DNA from: Amblyomma americanum
Taxonomy: Eukaryota > Arthropoda > Arachnida > Ixodida > Ixodidae
DNA length: 64,000 nt
Assembly (NCBI RefSeq): GCF_052857255.1
Contig: NC_135497.1
Span: 549,115,531-549,179,530 of the forward strand
Direction of reading: 5' to 3'
In this document: positions 38,869-48,199 of the stretch, one piece after another
Numbering within the stretch: position 1 is the stretch's first letter
Layout of the letters: every line of letters starts with the position of its first letter
Made by a program: the position numbers and the translations under genes
The notes under the pieces: model-generated
What the model was told of the DNA's origin: nothing
What the model saw: only the letters and a program-made list of their open reading frames with translations
The model's database searches: none

Positions 38869-40539
38869 CTATACAATAGCCTCTAAAAACAATTTCAAGG
38901 CAAGAGAGCGCATACAACCAGGTAAAGAATTCAAGCATTCGATTACATGTGGAAAGAAAGTGCACTTAAAAGTGTTCGTGCGGGTAAAATAAGGAGTGAT
39001 ATTTAGGTTGTGGTGACTTCTAGTTTTATAAGGTATAGCTGGGATTAGATGATCATTTGAAGAGGTCCGGCAAGAAGAGTTAACAATACAATGCAGAAAT
39101 TTTAATGACTCAGCCCTTCGTCGAGCTGAGAGCAGTTGCAGGCCCAGTGATGAAAGTGCTGTTGAAGGCGAGAAATCCCTATCAAACCTGTGGTATATAA
39201 AGCGAATGGCTTTTCTCTGGACGGCCTCGATTTGGTTAATTTCGCGTTGTTTATGCGGGTTCCAGACAGGATTGGCGTATTCAAGTAGAGGACGGATTAG
39301 CGACTTGTACATTAGTAGTCTAGTATCTCTAGGAGCAGCTTTTATTGCGCGACGCAGGTATCCTAACTTTTTAAGTGCCTTTAAGGTTATTAAATCTACA
39401 TGTTTGGACCATGACATGTTTGGTGTAAAAAGAATACCGAGGTATTTGTATTGATTCACGCTCTGGATAGGGGTATTGTTTGTTTTGTAAGTATATACGG
39501 ATGGTGCCGTTCTGTTAGTGAAAGTCATAACAACAGTTTTGCGAATTTTAATCGCCATTTGCCTTGTGTCGCACCAAGAGCAAAATTCTGAGAATGATTT
39601 CTGAAGGTGTAAGTGGTCATCGAGGCATGTAATTTTGTGATATAACACGCAGTCATCAGCACACAGACGTAGGTTAGAGGTGATGTCATAAGGTAAGTCG
39701 TTAATAAAAATTAAGAAAAGCAAGGGCCTCAATACAGAACCCTGTGGAACTCCTGAGGGCAAATCTGCGATTCTAGAATTACTTCCGTTGAAAGACACAA
39801 ATTGAGAACGATTACAAAGGAAATTTGAAATCCAGTTGAGAAGGCGGGGGTTGTTCAGGATGGCGTTAAGTTTATACATTAGTTTCGAGTGTATCACTGT
39901 ATCGAACGCCTTCGAAAAATCAATGAATATTGCGTCTATTTGATTGCCCGCATCCAGGGTATTGCAAATATCATGAGTGAATTGATTAAGTTGTGTCAAA
40001 GTGCTGAAACCGCGTCTGAAGTCATGCTGAGCATTCGTTAATAAATGATGTGATTCAAAGTATTTCATAATATGTTTGTAAATTATGTGCTCTAAAATTT
40101 TACATGCATGAGGGGTTAGAGAGATTGGTCTATAATTGGATATTGTTTGCTTGTCACCGCTCTTGAATAAAGGGACAACTTTAGCCATTTTCCAGGATGA
40201 AGGAACTGTACAGGAAGCTAGAGACACGCGAAATATGACAGCGAGGTATCGACAGGTCCATAATGAGTAGCATACCAAAAACAAGATCTGGATGCCATCA
40301 GGTCCAGCAGACTTCTTCGTGTCAAGTTTCAATATTAGGTTCAAAACACCTTCTTCACTAATATTAATATCGTCGATTGGCACGGCACTACGAGCAGTGA
40401 TGACTGGCTGGATGACATTATTGTCAGAAGAAAATACGGAGTGGAAGTACTCATTAAATGCATTGGATATATGAAAATGATCGTTTGTAGATTCATTGTT
40501 AATCCTCATTGCAGTAGCTGTCTTATCACGTGGAAACAC
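38869..40539 (-). CDS. CR1/Jockey-like LINE ORF2, reverse transcriptase part (556 codons)
   Basis: A long open frame with all RT blocks: LDTKKSAGPDGIQILFLV, SWKMAKVVPLFKSGDKQT, NYRPISLTPHACKILEHIIY, AQHDFRRGFSTLTQLNQF, IDAIFIDFSKAFDTVIHSKL, LPSGVPQGSVLRPLLFLIFI and catalytic LRLCADDCVLYHKI. The aromatic residue before ADD is Cys rather than Tyr/Phe. It continues NQYKYLGILFTPNMSWSKHV, LEYANPVWNPHKQREINQIE and a C-terminal RTNTFKCTFFP. Reverse transcription of its own RNA at the nicked target would be its role. The endonuclease lies upstream (40623-41598) but is broken from it by stops and frameshifts, so the first Met of this frame is not a real start. This is the best-preserved CR1-like RT in the window. 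Confidence 0.92.
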   Translation of the reverse strand: MFPRDKTATAMRINNESTNDHFHISNAFNEYFHSVFSSDNNVIQPVITARSAVPIDDINISEEGVLNLILKLDTKKSAGPDGIQILFLVCYSLWTCRYLAVIFRVSLASCTVPSSWKMAKVVPLFKSGDKQTISNYRPISLTPHACKILEHIIYKHIMKYFESHHLLTNAQHDFRRGFSTLTQLNQFTHDICNTLDAGNQIDAIFIDFSKAFDTVIHSKLMYKLNAILNNPRLLNWISNFLCNRSQFVSFNGSNSRIADLPSGVPQGSVLRPLLFLIFINDLPYDITSNLRLCADDCVLYHKITCLDDHLHLQKSFSEFCSWCDTRQMAIKIRKTVVMTFTNRTAPSVYTYKTNNTPIQSVNQYKYLGILFTPNMSWSKHVDLITLKALKKLGYLRRAIKAAPRDTRLLMYKSLIRPLLEYANPVWNPHKQREINQIEAVQRKAIRFIYHRFDRDFSPSTALSSLGLQLLSARRRAESLKFLHCIVNSSCRTSSNDHLIPAIPYKTRSHHNLNITPYFTRTNTFKCTFFPHVIECLNSLPGCMRSLALKLFLEAIV

Positions 40540-41640
40540 AGATTACCAAAATTTACGCGGGTTAGTCTAGTAGATCCTGCAGCTGCACACGGAAGAAAAA
40601 ATCCTTAGTGGAGTTGTTTCAATCAAAGCTCTTTTTTCGCTTTGATGAAACGTGCAATGGCTGCCTGATTACCTGAGCGCTTCGTACGCCTAAGTCTATG
40701 TACACGCTGTGTGAGATGTAATATATCTCGTGTAATCCTGGGAATTTTGATATTTTTCTTCTTAGTTTTGAGAGGAATAATACAGTGAATACATTTTTTA
40801 ACTAAGGATTCGAAATAGCTCACTAATGTGTTAGCATCACATGTAGACCTCAGTGCAGCAAATTCATCATACCCATCGGCTAGGGTGTCAGTTATTGAAG
40901 TGTCGTCAGCTTGACTGAAATCAGGAAATGTAGAAAAAACGAAATTCTGTTTAGTAATCGAAAGGTTTAAGTAGACAGAACTGCCTTGTGGTCAGAGATT
41001 CCTTCAATGACGTCACATTTGTAGCCCTTTCCCACAATGTTAGAACTAACGAAAACCAAATCGAGCAGAGCATCACATCTCGTAGGGTTGTTGGTAACCT
41101 GGATAAGGTCACATTAAAGCTAAAAGGAAAGTAGTTCTCTATTTATGAAGGTTTTTTCACAAGTGGTAAAGTATGCCAGTGGATGCCGGGGACATTAAAG
41201 TCACCCATGCAAATAAAGTTGCCCGCATTGAGTCGCTGATCGTTAATTTACCGACTAAGAGATTGAACTTCATTTACAAAGGAACTTGGAGGACCGTAGA
41301 AGACGCCGATTACGACATGACTTTTGTCCATATAAATTTTGCACCAGACTATGTAATCTGGCGGTGACATTATTGAAATCTTGAGGTCAGAACGAAAAAG
41401 CAACGTAACGCCGCCGCCTTTAGTGTGGCGTCTGTCTGTGCGAAGCGCAACGTAGCCAGGAGGCGTGAATTCTGAGTCTAATATGTCGTCATGCAGCCAA
41501 GTTTCTGTGATGCCAACTACATGAGGTGAGTGGGCTGTGATTAAATGTAGAAAGTTTGCGAATTTGTTAGTTATGCTTCTGGCATTTAGGTTCAAAATGG
41601 AAAGGTTACAGTCGAAATTATTCGGCAGTCAACGGGGGGA
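40540..41640 (-). pseudogene. LINE ORF2 endonuclease and linker
   Basis: The frame at 41248-41595 reads MNLNARSITNKFANFLHLIT, VVGITETWLHDDILDSEFTP, PGYVALRTDRRHTKGGGVTL and VVIGVFYGPP. After frame breaks, NAGNFICMGDFNVPGIHW appears near 41200, which is the G-D-F-N endonuclease block. The linker KKNIKIPRITRDILHL and VHRLRRTKRSGNQAAIARFI lies at 40623-40823. Several stops separate the pieces from the RT frame below 40539. It belongs to the same LINE as 38869-40539 and the ORF1 at 42037-43000. Confidence 0.85.
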
Positions 41641-43030
41641 AGCGGAACGTGGTGAATCAGAAAATTTATCTTGACGGGAATAATCGCGAGATGGTGATCG
41701 GGAAGCCCCGCCGCGGTGGCTCAGTGGTTAGGGCGCTCGACTACTGATCCGGAGTTCCCGGGTTCGAACCCGACCGCGGCGGCTGCGTTTTTATGGAGGA
41801 AAAACGCTAAGGCGCCCGTGTGCTGTGCGATGTCAGTGCACGTTAAAGATCCCCAGGTGGTCGAAATTATACCGGAGCCCTCCACTACGGCACCTCTCTC
41901 TTCCTTTCTTCTTTCACTCCCTCCTTTACCCTTCCCTTACGGCGCGGTTCAGGTGTCCAACGATATATGAGACAGATACTGCGCCATTTCCTTTCCCCCA
42001 AAAACCAATTATTACTATTATTATGGTGATCGGGAAATGCGAGTATTCGAAAACTTCGGGTCTCTGATAAGAGCATTCGAATCATCGTCCCACACGTAGC
42101 GAACCTTGTCGGTAAAAGCGTGATCGTAGCGTAACTTTACCACAGAACCCTGGCTTCGTAAAAGTGCTGAAGCATCCCAAATGTTTTTCCTAATAGCGCG
42201 GACGTTGGCCGAAAAATCTTCACTAATGTAGTAATCAGACCCTTTAAGTTTCGAGACGTTTTTCATCAACAACTTTTCCTGGAAATCCAGCAACTTAAGA
42301 ATGACTGGGCGTGGATGTCCTTTTTGTTTTCGACCGATTCTGTGGCAACGCTCAATATGTGGGGGGCGGGGGGGCGTAATTTGCAGAGTATCGGAAAATA
42401 TCGATGTAACCCTATCTAGCAGAGTCCTCTCGTTTTCATCTTGGTTTTCGTCCAAGCCGTGTATGATAATGTTGTTGCGACGAGAGCGGTTATAAAGGTC
42501 GTCATTCTTTGCAACTAACCGAGCTACAGTTCCACTTAATGTTTTTAGTTCGGAGCGCAAAAAATCAGACTCACTGGCAGTAGATTTCTGGCTCGATGGA
42601 GACGATTCAAGTAGAGTCACGCGGGTTTCAAGCACATCAAAACGCGAGTTCACGGAAGCTTGGAATGACTTAATATTGCTAAGGTATTCGGCCATTTGCG
42701 TTTGCCTTTCAAGGACTTCAGTAAGTATGGTGACAATATTAGCTGTGTCGGTTGAACTTACAACATTAGCCGAATGTTGATTGGCAGAGCGCGAAGGGCG
42801 CACAGAAGGGCTGTCATTAGGCTCACTGTACTTAGATGAGTTGCCGTTATTTACCGGTCTTTTACCGGGCTTTTTTGAGGCTTTTGAGGGGACAGATTTA
42901 GGGGGCCTGGATTGAGCTCCACTACTGATACAGTACAATAAATTTGAACACAAGTCAACCGCGTCTTGTGGCCAGAGGAACAGCAGCAATGATCGATTGT
43001 CTGATTTCAGGCATCGCGAATTCTCGGGTT
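41641..43030 (-). pseudogene. LINE ORF1 (coiled-coil RNA-binding protein), split by a SINE
   Basis: From about 43000 downward the minus strand reads SRPPKSVPSKASKKPGKRPV, then TANIVTILTEVLERQTQMAE, a coiled coil (SRFDVLETRVTLLES), DLYNRSRRNNIIIHGLDENQ, ERCHRIGRKQKGHPRPVILK and YISEDFSANVRAIRKNIWDA. It ends DHAFTDKVRYVWDDDSNALI, RDPKFSNTRISRSP. The SINE at 41705-42022 cuts it. Beyond the SINE the reading resumes SRDYSRQDKFSDSPRSASPR, stop. The upstream 60 codons of the long frame belong to unrelated sequence. This is the nucleic-acid chaperone of the same LINE. The N-terminus may be truncated. Confidence 0.88.
41705..42022 (+). repeat. tRNA-derived SINE (family 1), complete with 14 bp target duplication
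   Basis: The head reads CCGCCGCGGTGGCTCAGTGG, an A-box like that of tRNA, followed by GGGTTCGAACCCGACCGCGG (B-box). The body holds TTTTTATGGAGGAAAAACGC, GTGCTGTGCGATGTCAGTGC, GATCCCCAGGTGGTCG and GGCGCGGTTCAGGTGTCC. The tail is AACCAATTATTACTATTATT. ATGGTGATCGGGAA occurs at 41691-41704 and 42023-42036. It is the most intact SINE in the window. Confidence 0.93.
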
Positions 43031-43048
43031 CGAACCCGACCGCGGCGG
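42990..43048 (+). repeat. 5' head of a SINE (family 1) split by the I-like LINE
   Basis: CTCGGGTTCGAACCCGACCG then CGGCGG match the B-box region of the complete SINE. The SINE continues at 46583 with CCGACCGCGGCGGCTGCGTT. CCGACCGCGGCGG (43036-43048 and 46583-46595) is the 13 bp target duplication of the inserted LINE. The extreme 5' head is diverged or missing. Confidence 0.7.
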
Positions 43049-46000
43049 CGGAGGGACGGGGCGTCTGCACGTTCGTCCGCAAAGGGCTCACGTTCATCGA
43101 GCACCAACTCAAACACGGCCGCAGCAGGGTGGAATATACCTTCACCGAAATCATCCCAAACAAACAACGGAAAGGCAGCCTGTTCATCGCCAACATCTAC
43201 AGTAACCCCAAGCACCAAACACAGAAATTCAAGACCCTACTACACACAGCCAGCACCCAAGCCAAAGACAACACGTTGCTGATCGGAGGGGATTTCAACG
43301 CCGCCCATCGAGCGTGGGGTTACGTGAAGGATACGGCCAAGGGACGGGACCTATTACAAGATATCCTGGACCACAACTGTGCCCTGATCACGGACCCCGC
43401 TCATCCCACCCGCATCGGCAACTCCGTAGCACGAGACACCACACCAGACCTTACGTTCATCAAGAACGACCACACGGGCAAAGTAACGTGGCACAACACC
43501 GGCGTCGACCTGGGCAGCGACCACTACATCCTCGAAATTACGATACCGAACCAATTCCGGGGCAACACCATTATGCACAAGTGGACGGACTGGGACGGCT
43601 TCCGTAAGGGACGTCCCACCACAGCACAAGACATCACAGACATCGAAACCTGGACGGAAGAGCTTTGCGATGCTGTGCACTCGGCCACCAAAACCATCGA
43701 AACGGACGAGGACGTCATCGCCATGGATAGCCGCCTGGCCCATCTGTTCGAGGCCAAACGTTCGATACAGGCGCGCTGGAAGCGGCAACGGTGGAATCGC
43801 AAATTGAGAAAGAAGGTAGCCGACTTAAACAGGGCCATTGAACACCACTGCAAGGTCCTGTGCCGTCAGCAATGAAACGAAATCTGCAACCGAGCTGACA
43901 GGCAACTGCATCGCGGTTGCACCTGGAATCTATTTCGGCACCTCCTAAACAAAACGAAGACCAAGTCACACCAGCGCGACCGCCTCGCCCGCCTCCTGCA
44001 CACCACCACACAACAACAAGGAAAAGACGCCGTTATCAAGAGCCTGGAAGCCAAGTATCTGCCGGACACGCCAACGGAAATCCACCCGCCGTACGGGGGG
44101 CTGCCCAACGCGTGGCTCGACCGAGACATTACCGTGCCACAGGTACGAGTAGCGCTGCATGAGCTCAACACCCGCTCAGCAGCCGGCCCCGATCTCGTTA
44201 CCAACAAGATGCTACGAAACCTCGACAATGCATCGATCGAGGCACTAACCCGTTACTTCAACGAATGCTGGCGTTCGGGCAAGCTCCCCGGACAGTGGAA
44301 AACGGCAAGAAAAATCCTGATCCCGAAACCGGGCAAACCACCGGACATCGGCAACCTGCGTCCCATCTCGCTTACATCCTGCGTGGGCAAGGTGCTGGAG
44401 CACGTGGTGGCCAACCGGTGGCAGGAATACCTGGAGAAGGAAGGCCTCTATCCGGACACGATGATCGGCTTCCGACACAGACTCAGCACCCAAGACGCCA
44501 TGCTACAACTAAAACAAGAAATCATCGACAACAAGACACAAGACAGCAAAGTGATTCTGGGGCTCGATCTACAAAGCGCATTCGACAAAGTCAAACACTC
44601 AGCCATATTAGCACAAGTATCACGACTCAACATGGGGGTAACGAGCTACAATTACATCCAAGACTTCTTGACCAACCGCACGGTGGAACTGCACGCCGGA
44701 GACCTCAGACTCCCCGAACGCAAGCTCGGTAGCACGGGTACCCCGCAGGGTTCGGTCATCTCGCCGTTGCTCTTCAACCTCGTTATGATCGGGGTAGCGA
44801 GGGCAGTAGCGGGGACCGGCGTCCGGCATACGATCTACGCCGACGACATTACCCTGTGGGCGGCCGGCGGCACCGACGCCAGCATCGAGCAACAGCTACA
44901 AGCCGCGGTTACCGCCATCGAGCAGCACCTTGACGGCACCGGCCTAGTGTGCTCGCCCGCCAAATCCGAGCTGTTCGTCCTCACACCATTACGACCGGGA
45001 CGGAAACGCGCTCCCCCTCGGGAGTGCGATCACATCAAGATCATGACCGCATCGGGGCAACGCATCCCCGAAGTTCCCAAGATCAGAGTCCTGGGCCTGG
45101 TGCTAAACAAGAGCGGCCGCAACGACGAGACCATCAACAAACTTACCACCAAGGCAATGGACGCCATCCGGCTCATACACCGAGTCTCGACACGACGGGC
45201 GGGCATGCGTGAAGACAGTCTCGTGCGCCTCGTCCAGTCGTTCGTGATCAGTCACATCGCCTACGTTGCGGCCTACCTCAACTGGCAGGTCACTGACAGG
45301 AACAAGATCAACACGCTGATCAGACGGGCTTACAAGACGGCGCTGGGCTTAACGGAGACCACGAGTACGGCTCGGCTCCTGCAGCTCGGCGTCCATAACA
45401 CCCTAGAAGAAATAGCCGAGGCGCAGCTCACCGCGCAAATGGAGCGCCTCTCTACCACCAAGACGGGGCGCAGTATACTGACATCCCTGGGTTACAACCC
45501 CCGAACCCCCAGCCGGCAACCATGCGAGATCAGCGAGGAGGCGCGGGCTCACATCCATGTGGACCCCATCCCGAAGAACGTGCACCCCGAATACAACCAA
45601 GAACGGCGGCAGGCACGGGCCCAGGCCCTCATCGAGAAACACGCCCAAGACCCGCACGCCCGGTACGTGGACGCAGCGGAATACAAACGAGAAGGCTTCG
45701 CGGCAGTGGTCGTTGCGGTGGCTACCGGTACCACGACAACGGCAGCGAGCGTGCGGTGCACGGACGCCACAGACGCCGAGGAGGTTGCCATCGCTCTGGC
45801 GATCTCCGAGGCCGAGTGTCACACCGTGCTCAGTGACTCGAGGAACGCCGTGCGCAACTTTGCCAAGGGGCGAGTGAGCGCGCCGGCGGCCGCCATCATC
45901 GGCAAGCTCCAGCCCCAAGACCGCCGCAGCACCATCCGTATCAAGTGGTTCCCAGCGCACGCGGGCGAGTGTGCATCCTCGCCGAACCACAACGAGACGG

Positions 46001-46494
46001 CCCATTCGGCGGCGCGAGCGCTTACCCTCCGCGCCCCCGAGAGTGACCGTTCCGTGTGGTGGTTCGAAACCAAGGAACGCGTAACCAGTTATGGCGAAGT
46101 TACCATGTGTTACCGCCTAGCTCGACGGACAATGCCGCCTCCCCACCCGGCACTCAGTCGGGAGGAGGCCGTTATCCTAAGACAGATACAGACCGGGTCA
46201 CTCCTCGCCCCGGCAGTGCTACACGTACTTCACCCAGAACTCTATCCGAGCGATGTGTGCAATGTTTGTGCAGCTGGTCCGGCGGACCAATGGAACATCA
46301 TGTGGGACTGTGCCAGGTTCCCGACCGAGGCTACCTCCAGGATATACCCGCCCGAACTTCAAAGTGCAGTGCAGTCTGCAGACAAGGACATTCAACTATG
46401 GGCCGTCCAGCAGGCCCGGGGTGCGCTCGAAAAGCACAAGCCTCACGACCCACCACAAACGGGCCGAACGGGGGTAGTGCAGAGGAGGGCATAA
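43049..46494 (+). pseudogene. I-like LINE polyprotein: endonuclease, RT, RNase H; one internal stop
   Basis: The frame is continuous from the 5' truncation to 46494 except for a TGA at 43873-43875 (CRQQ-stop-NEICNRADRQ), probably from CGA. The endonuclease part shows LFIANIYSNPKHQTQ, LLIGGDFNAAHRAWGY and GSDHYILEI, but its N-terminal 60-70 residues are lost. RT blocks include NTRSAAGPDLVTNKML, LRPISLTSCVGKVLEHVV, KVILGLDLQSAFDKVKHSAI, STGTPQGSVISPLLFNLVMI and catalytic HTIYADDITLWAAGG. A C-terminal RNase H follows: ARYVDAAEYKREGFAAVVVA, DAEEVAIALAISEA, TVLSDSRNAVRNF and IKWFPAHAGE. It ends with a CCHC-like VCNVCAAGP...H/C region near 46255. RT and RNase H residues are intact. Confidence 0.93.
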
Positions 46495-46582
46495 CCACGG
46501 GTCGACGCTTGGCCAACGTCACGACGCGTCAAACCGTCGGTTGCCGGCATTTTCAATAAAGTTTTTCCTACCTACCTGCCTA
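43049..46582 (+). mobile_element. I-like non-LTR retrotransposon with RNase H, 5' truncated
   Basis: A 3.53 kb insertion flanked by a 13 bp duplication. It carries one long reading frame (endonuclease, RT, RNase H) and a short 3' end with AATAAAG and a CCTA-rich tail (46556-46582). It is much more GC-rich than its neighbours and has only one inactivating stop, suggesting a recent insertion. Confidence 0.85.
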
Positions 46583-46816
46583 CCGACCGCGGCGGCTGCG
46601 TTTTTATGGAGGAAAAACGCTAAGGCGCCCGTGTGCTGTGCGATGTCAGTGCACGTTAAAGATCCCCAGGTGGTCGAAATTATTCCGGAGCCCTCCACTA
46701 CGGCACCTATTCTTCCTTTCTTTCACTCCCTCCTTTATCCCTTCTCTTACGGCGCGGTTCAGGTGTCCAAAGATATATGAGACAGATACTGCGCCATTTC
46801 CTTTCCCCAAAAACCA

Positions 46817-46890
<74 letters not shown>
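46583..46890 (+). repeat. 3' part of the split SINE (family 1) with (TTA)n tail
   Basis: From CCGACCGCGGCGGCTGCGTT through GTGCTGTGCGATGTCAGTGC, GATCCCCAGGTGGTCGAAAT and GAGACAGATACTGCGCCATT to AACCAATTA. The tail is a TTA repeat from 46817 to 46890 (about 24 units). Its other half is 42990-43048. Confidence 0.85.
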
Positions 46891-47394
46891 CAAGGTAACA
46901 TACCTGCACAATGAAGAGACAGCGCCTGAGCATCGTGCCGCCGCTGTTGTTGCCTTGCCCACTGACGAAAACAGCCTCAGGTGGCGTTTTTATACCCATG
47001 ACTGGTGACATCGCGGTGCTGCCGATGTCAATGGTGCGCGCAGAGGCATCAAAGGTCCATGGAACACGCAGGTGACAGGCCGTTGATCCCCCTGGCAAGC
47101 CACAGCTATCGCACACACGGGCGATAGAGCCGTCGGGCGATGCACGGGCGAAGGTCCACGTGTGCTCCACGTAGATCGGTGACTCGTCCGGGAATCGCAC
47201 GCAGATGACGTCACAAGGCACACAGTCCCACGACACTGGCTTGACGACGCATCCAAGGATCTGCACAATGAAGAGAAAGCGCTTTAGCATCGTGCCGCCG
47301 CTGCTGTTGCCTCGCCCACCACCAAAAGACCTCTCGTCCATTTTCATTGCGGCTTCGACTGCCGTCACCACTACGTGACAATACCGTATCATTA
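46891..47394 (-). other. Unclassified sequence bounded by a 60-70 bp direct repeat
   Basis: Plus-strand CTGCACAATGAAGAGA(C/A)A, GCGC, AGCATCGTGCCGCCGCTG and TTGTTGCC/TGTTGCC occur at 46904-46965 and again at 47261-47325. On the minus strand both copies read GNNSGGTMLRRCLFIVQ-like peptides (SGGTMLKRFLFIVQ in the other). The segment between includes CDVICVRFPDESPIYVEHTW. A 248-codon minus frame crosses it but also crosses the SINE and its TTA tail, so it is not one gene. It could be the 5' region of a LINE. Confidence 0.4.
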
Positions 47395-47516
47395 AGCCAA
47401 GTTTCTGTCAAAACCGCTATTTCAGGGTAATGCAAAAGCAGAAGCGCCTCCAACTCAGTTGTCTCGCTTAGGACAGTACTGCAAATGACATTTAGTATTT
47501 TCAAGGTCTCAGAACT
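47395..47516 (-). pseudogene. LINE endonuclease N-terminal fragment
   Basis: Minus-strand reading KILNVICSTVLSETTELEAL, then LLLHYPEIAVLTETWLNDTV. The A.LTETWLND motif is the start of a LINE endonuclease. It is cut on one side by the BEL/Pao element (47517) and on the other by unclassified DNA. Confidence 0.65.
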
Positions 47517-48102
47517 TGTAGTGTATTGTAGTAGCTTCTTAAGAATCCAGCGATAATGCCACTAGCTTGAGCTTTAAGCTTTAGGGTTCGATCATAGAGG
47601 ATAAATCACACGGGGCAAAAACTGAATAACTATAACAAAAAAAAAACATTTGGTATAATTAAGACAGATTACATACGCCTTGTTCCGACGACTCCATGTT
47701 TTGCACTGGCCCCGTCCACCCGATTTTTCACCCTCATTGTCCTCTAGGCACTCTTTCTGCCTCCCCCGCAAGTGCACATGGCTTGGTCGTCGCGTTCCCA
47801 CCCCCACACTTGCGCAGTGGCCGACATCTGGAGTTAGTTCAGGAAAGAGACCGCTCGTGGGCGTGTAGAGCAGAAGGGCCGTCTCTTGCCGACCGCGCGG
47901 CTCTCCCCTATGTCGCTGCCAAGTAAAGTCGCCGTGCAATTGGTGGCCTTTTGTCCGCTCTCTTTCGGGTGCCGCTGTTCGCGTGTCCCCAAGCACGCCC
48001 GGGTTTCTGTTGCGCTCTTTTCCTGCTTTGTAGCGCTTTCCCACAGCTTGGCGTGTCCGGGGAGCTGCTGTTTCTGCCTCTTTGTTTCTTTGTTTCTTTG
48101 CA
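47517..48102 (-). repeat. BEL/Pao 3' LTR
   Basis: 586 bp, similar throughout to 52044-52633. Shared stretches include GCACTGGCCCCGTCCACC, AGAGACCGCTCGTGGGCGTG, TTGCCGACCGCGCGGCTC and TGGTGGCCTTTTGTCCGCTC (plus-strand readings). Confidence 0.9.
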
Positions 48103-48199
48103 TCCTCCCCAAATGAGTATAAACTCAGTTTAAGTTCGTTTCTAGTGAATAGAAGAGCTGCTATAATTTTCTGCTGGCAGTAACGGAGTACTCGCCTCA

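Noticed and set aside
43354..43853. Minus-strand frames opposite the I-like LINE
   Set aside because: Shadows of a GC-rich coding sequence on the plus strand with low stop density.
46646..47392. 248-codon minus-strand open frame
   Set aside because: It runs through the SINE body and its TTA tail (giving a poly-Asn run) and through the direct-repeat region, so it is a composite of unrelated sequences.
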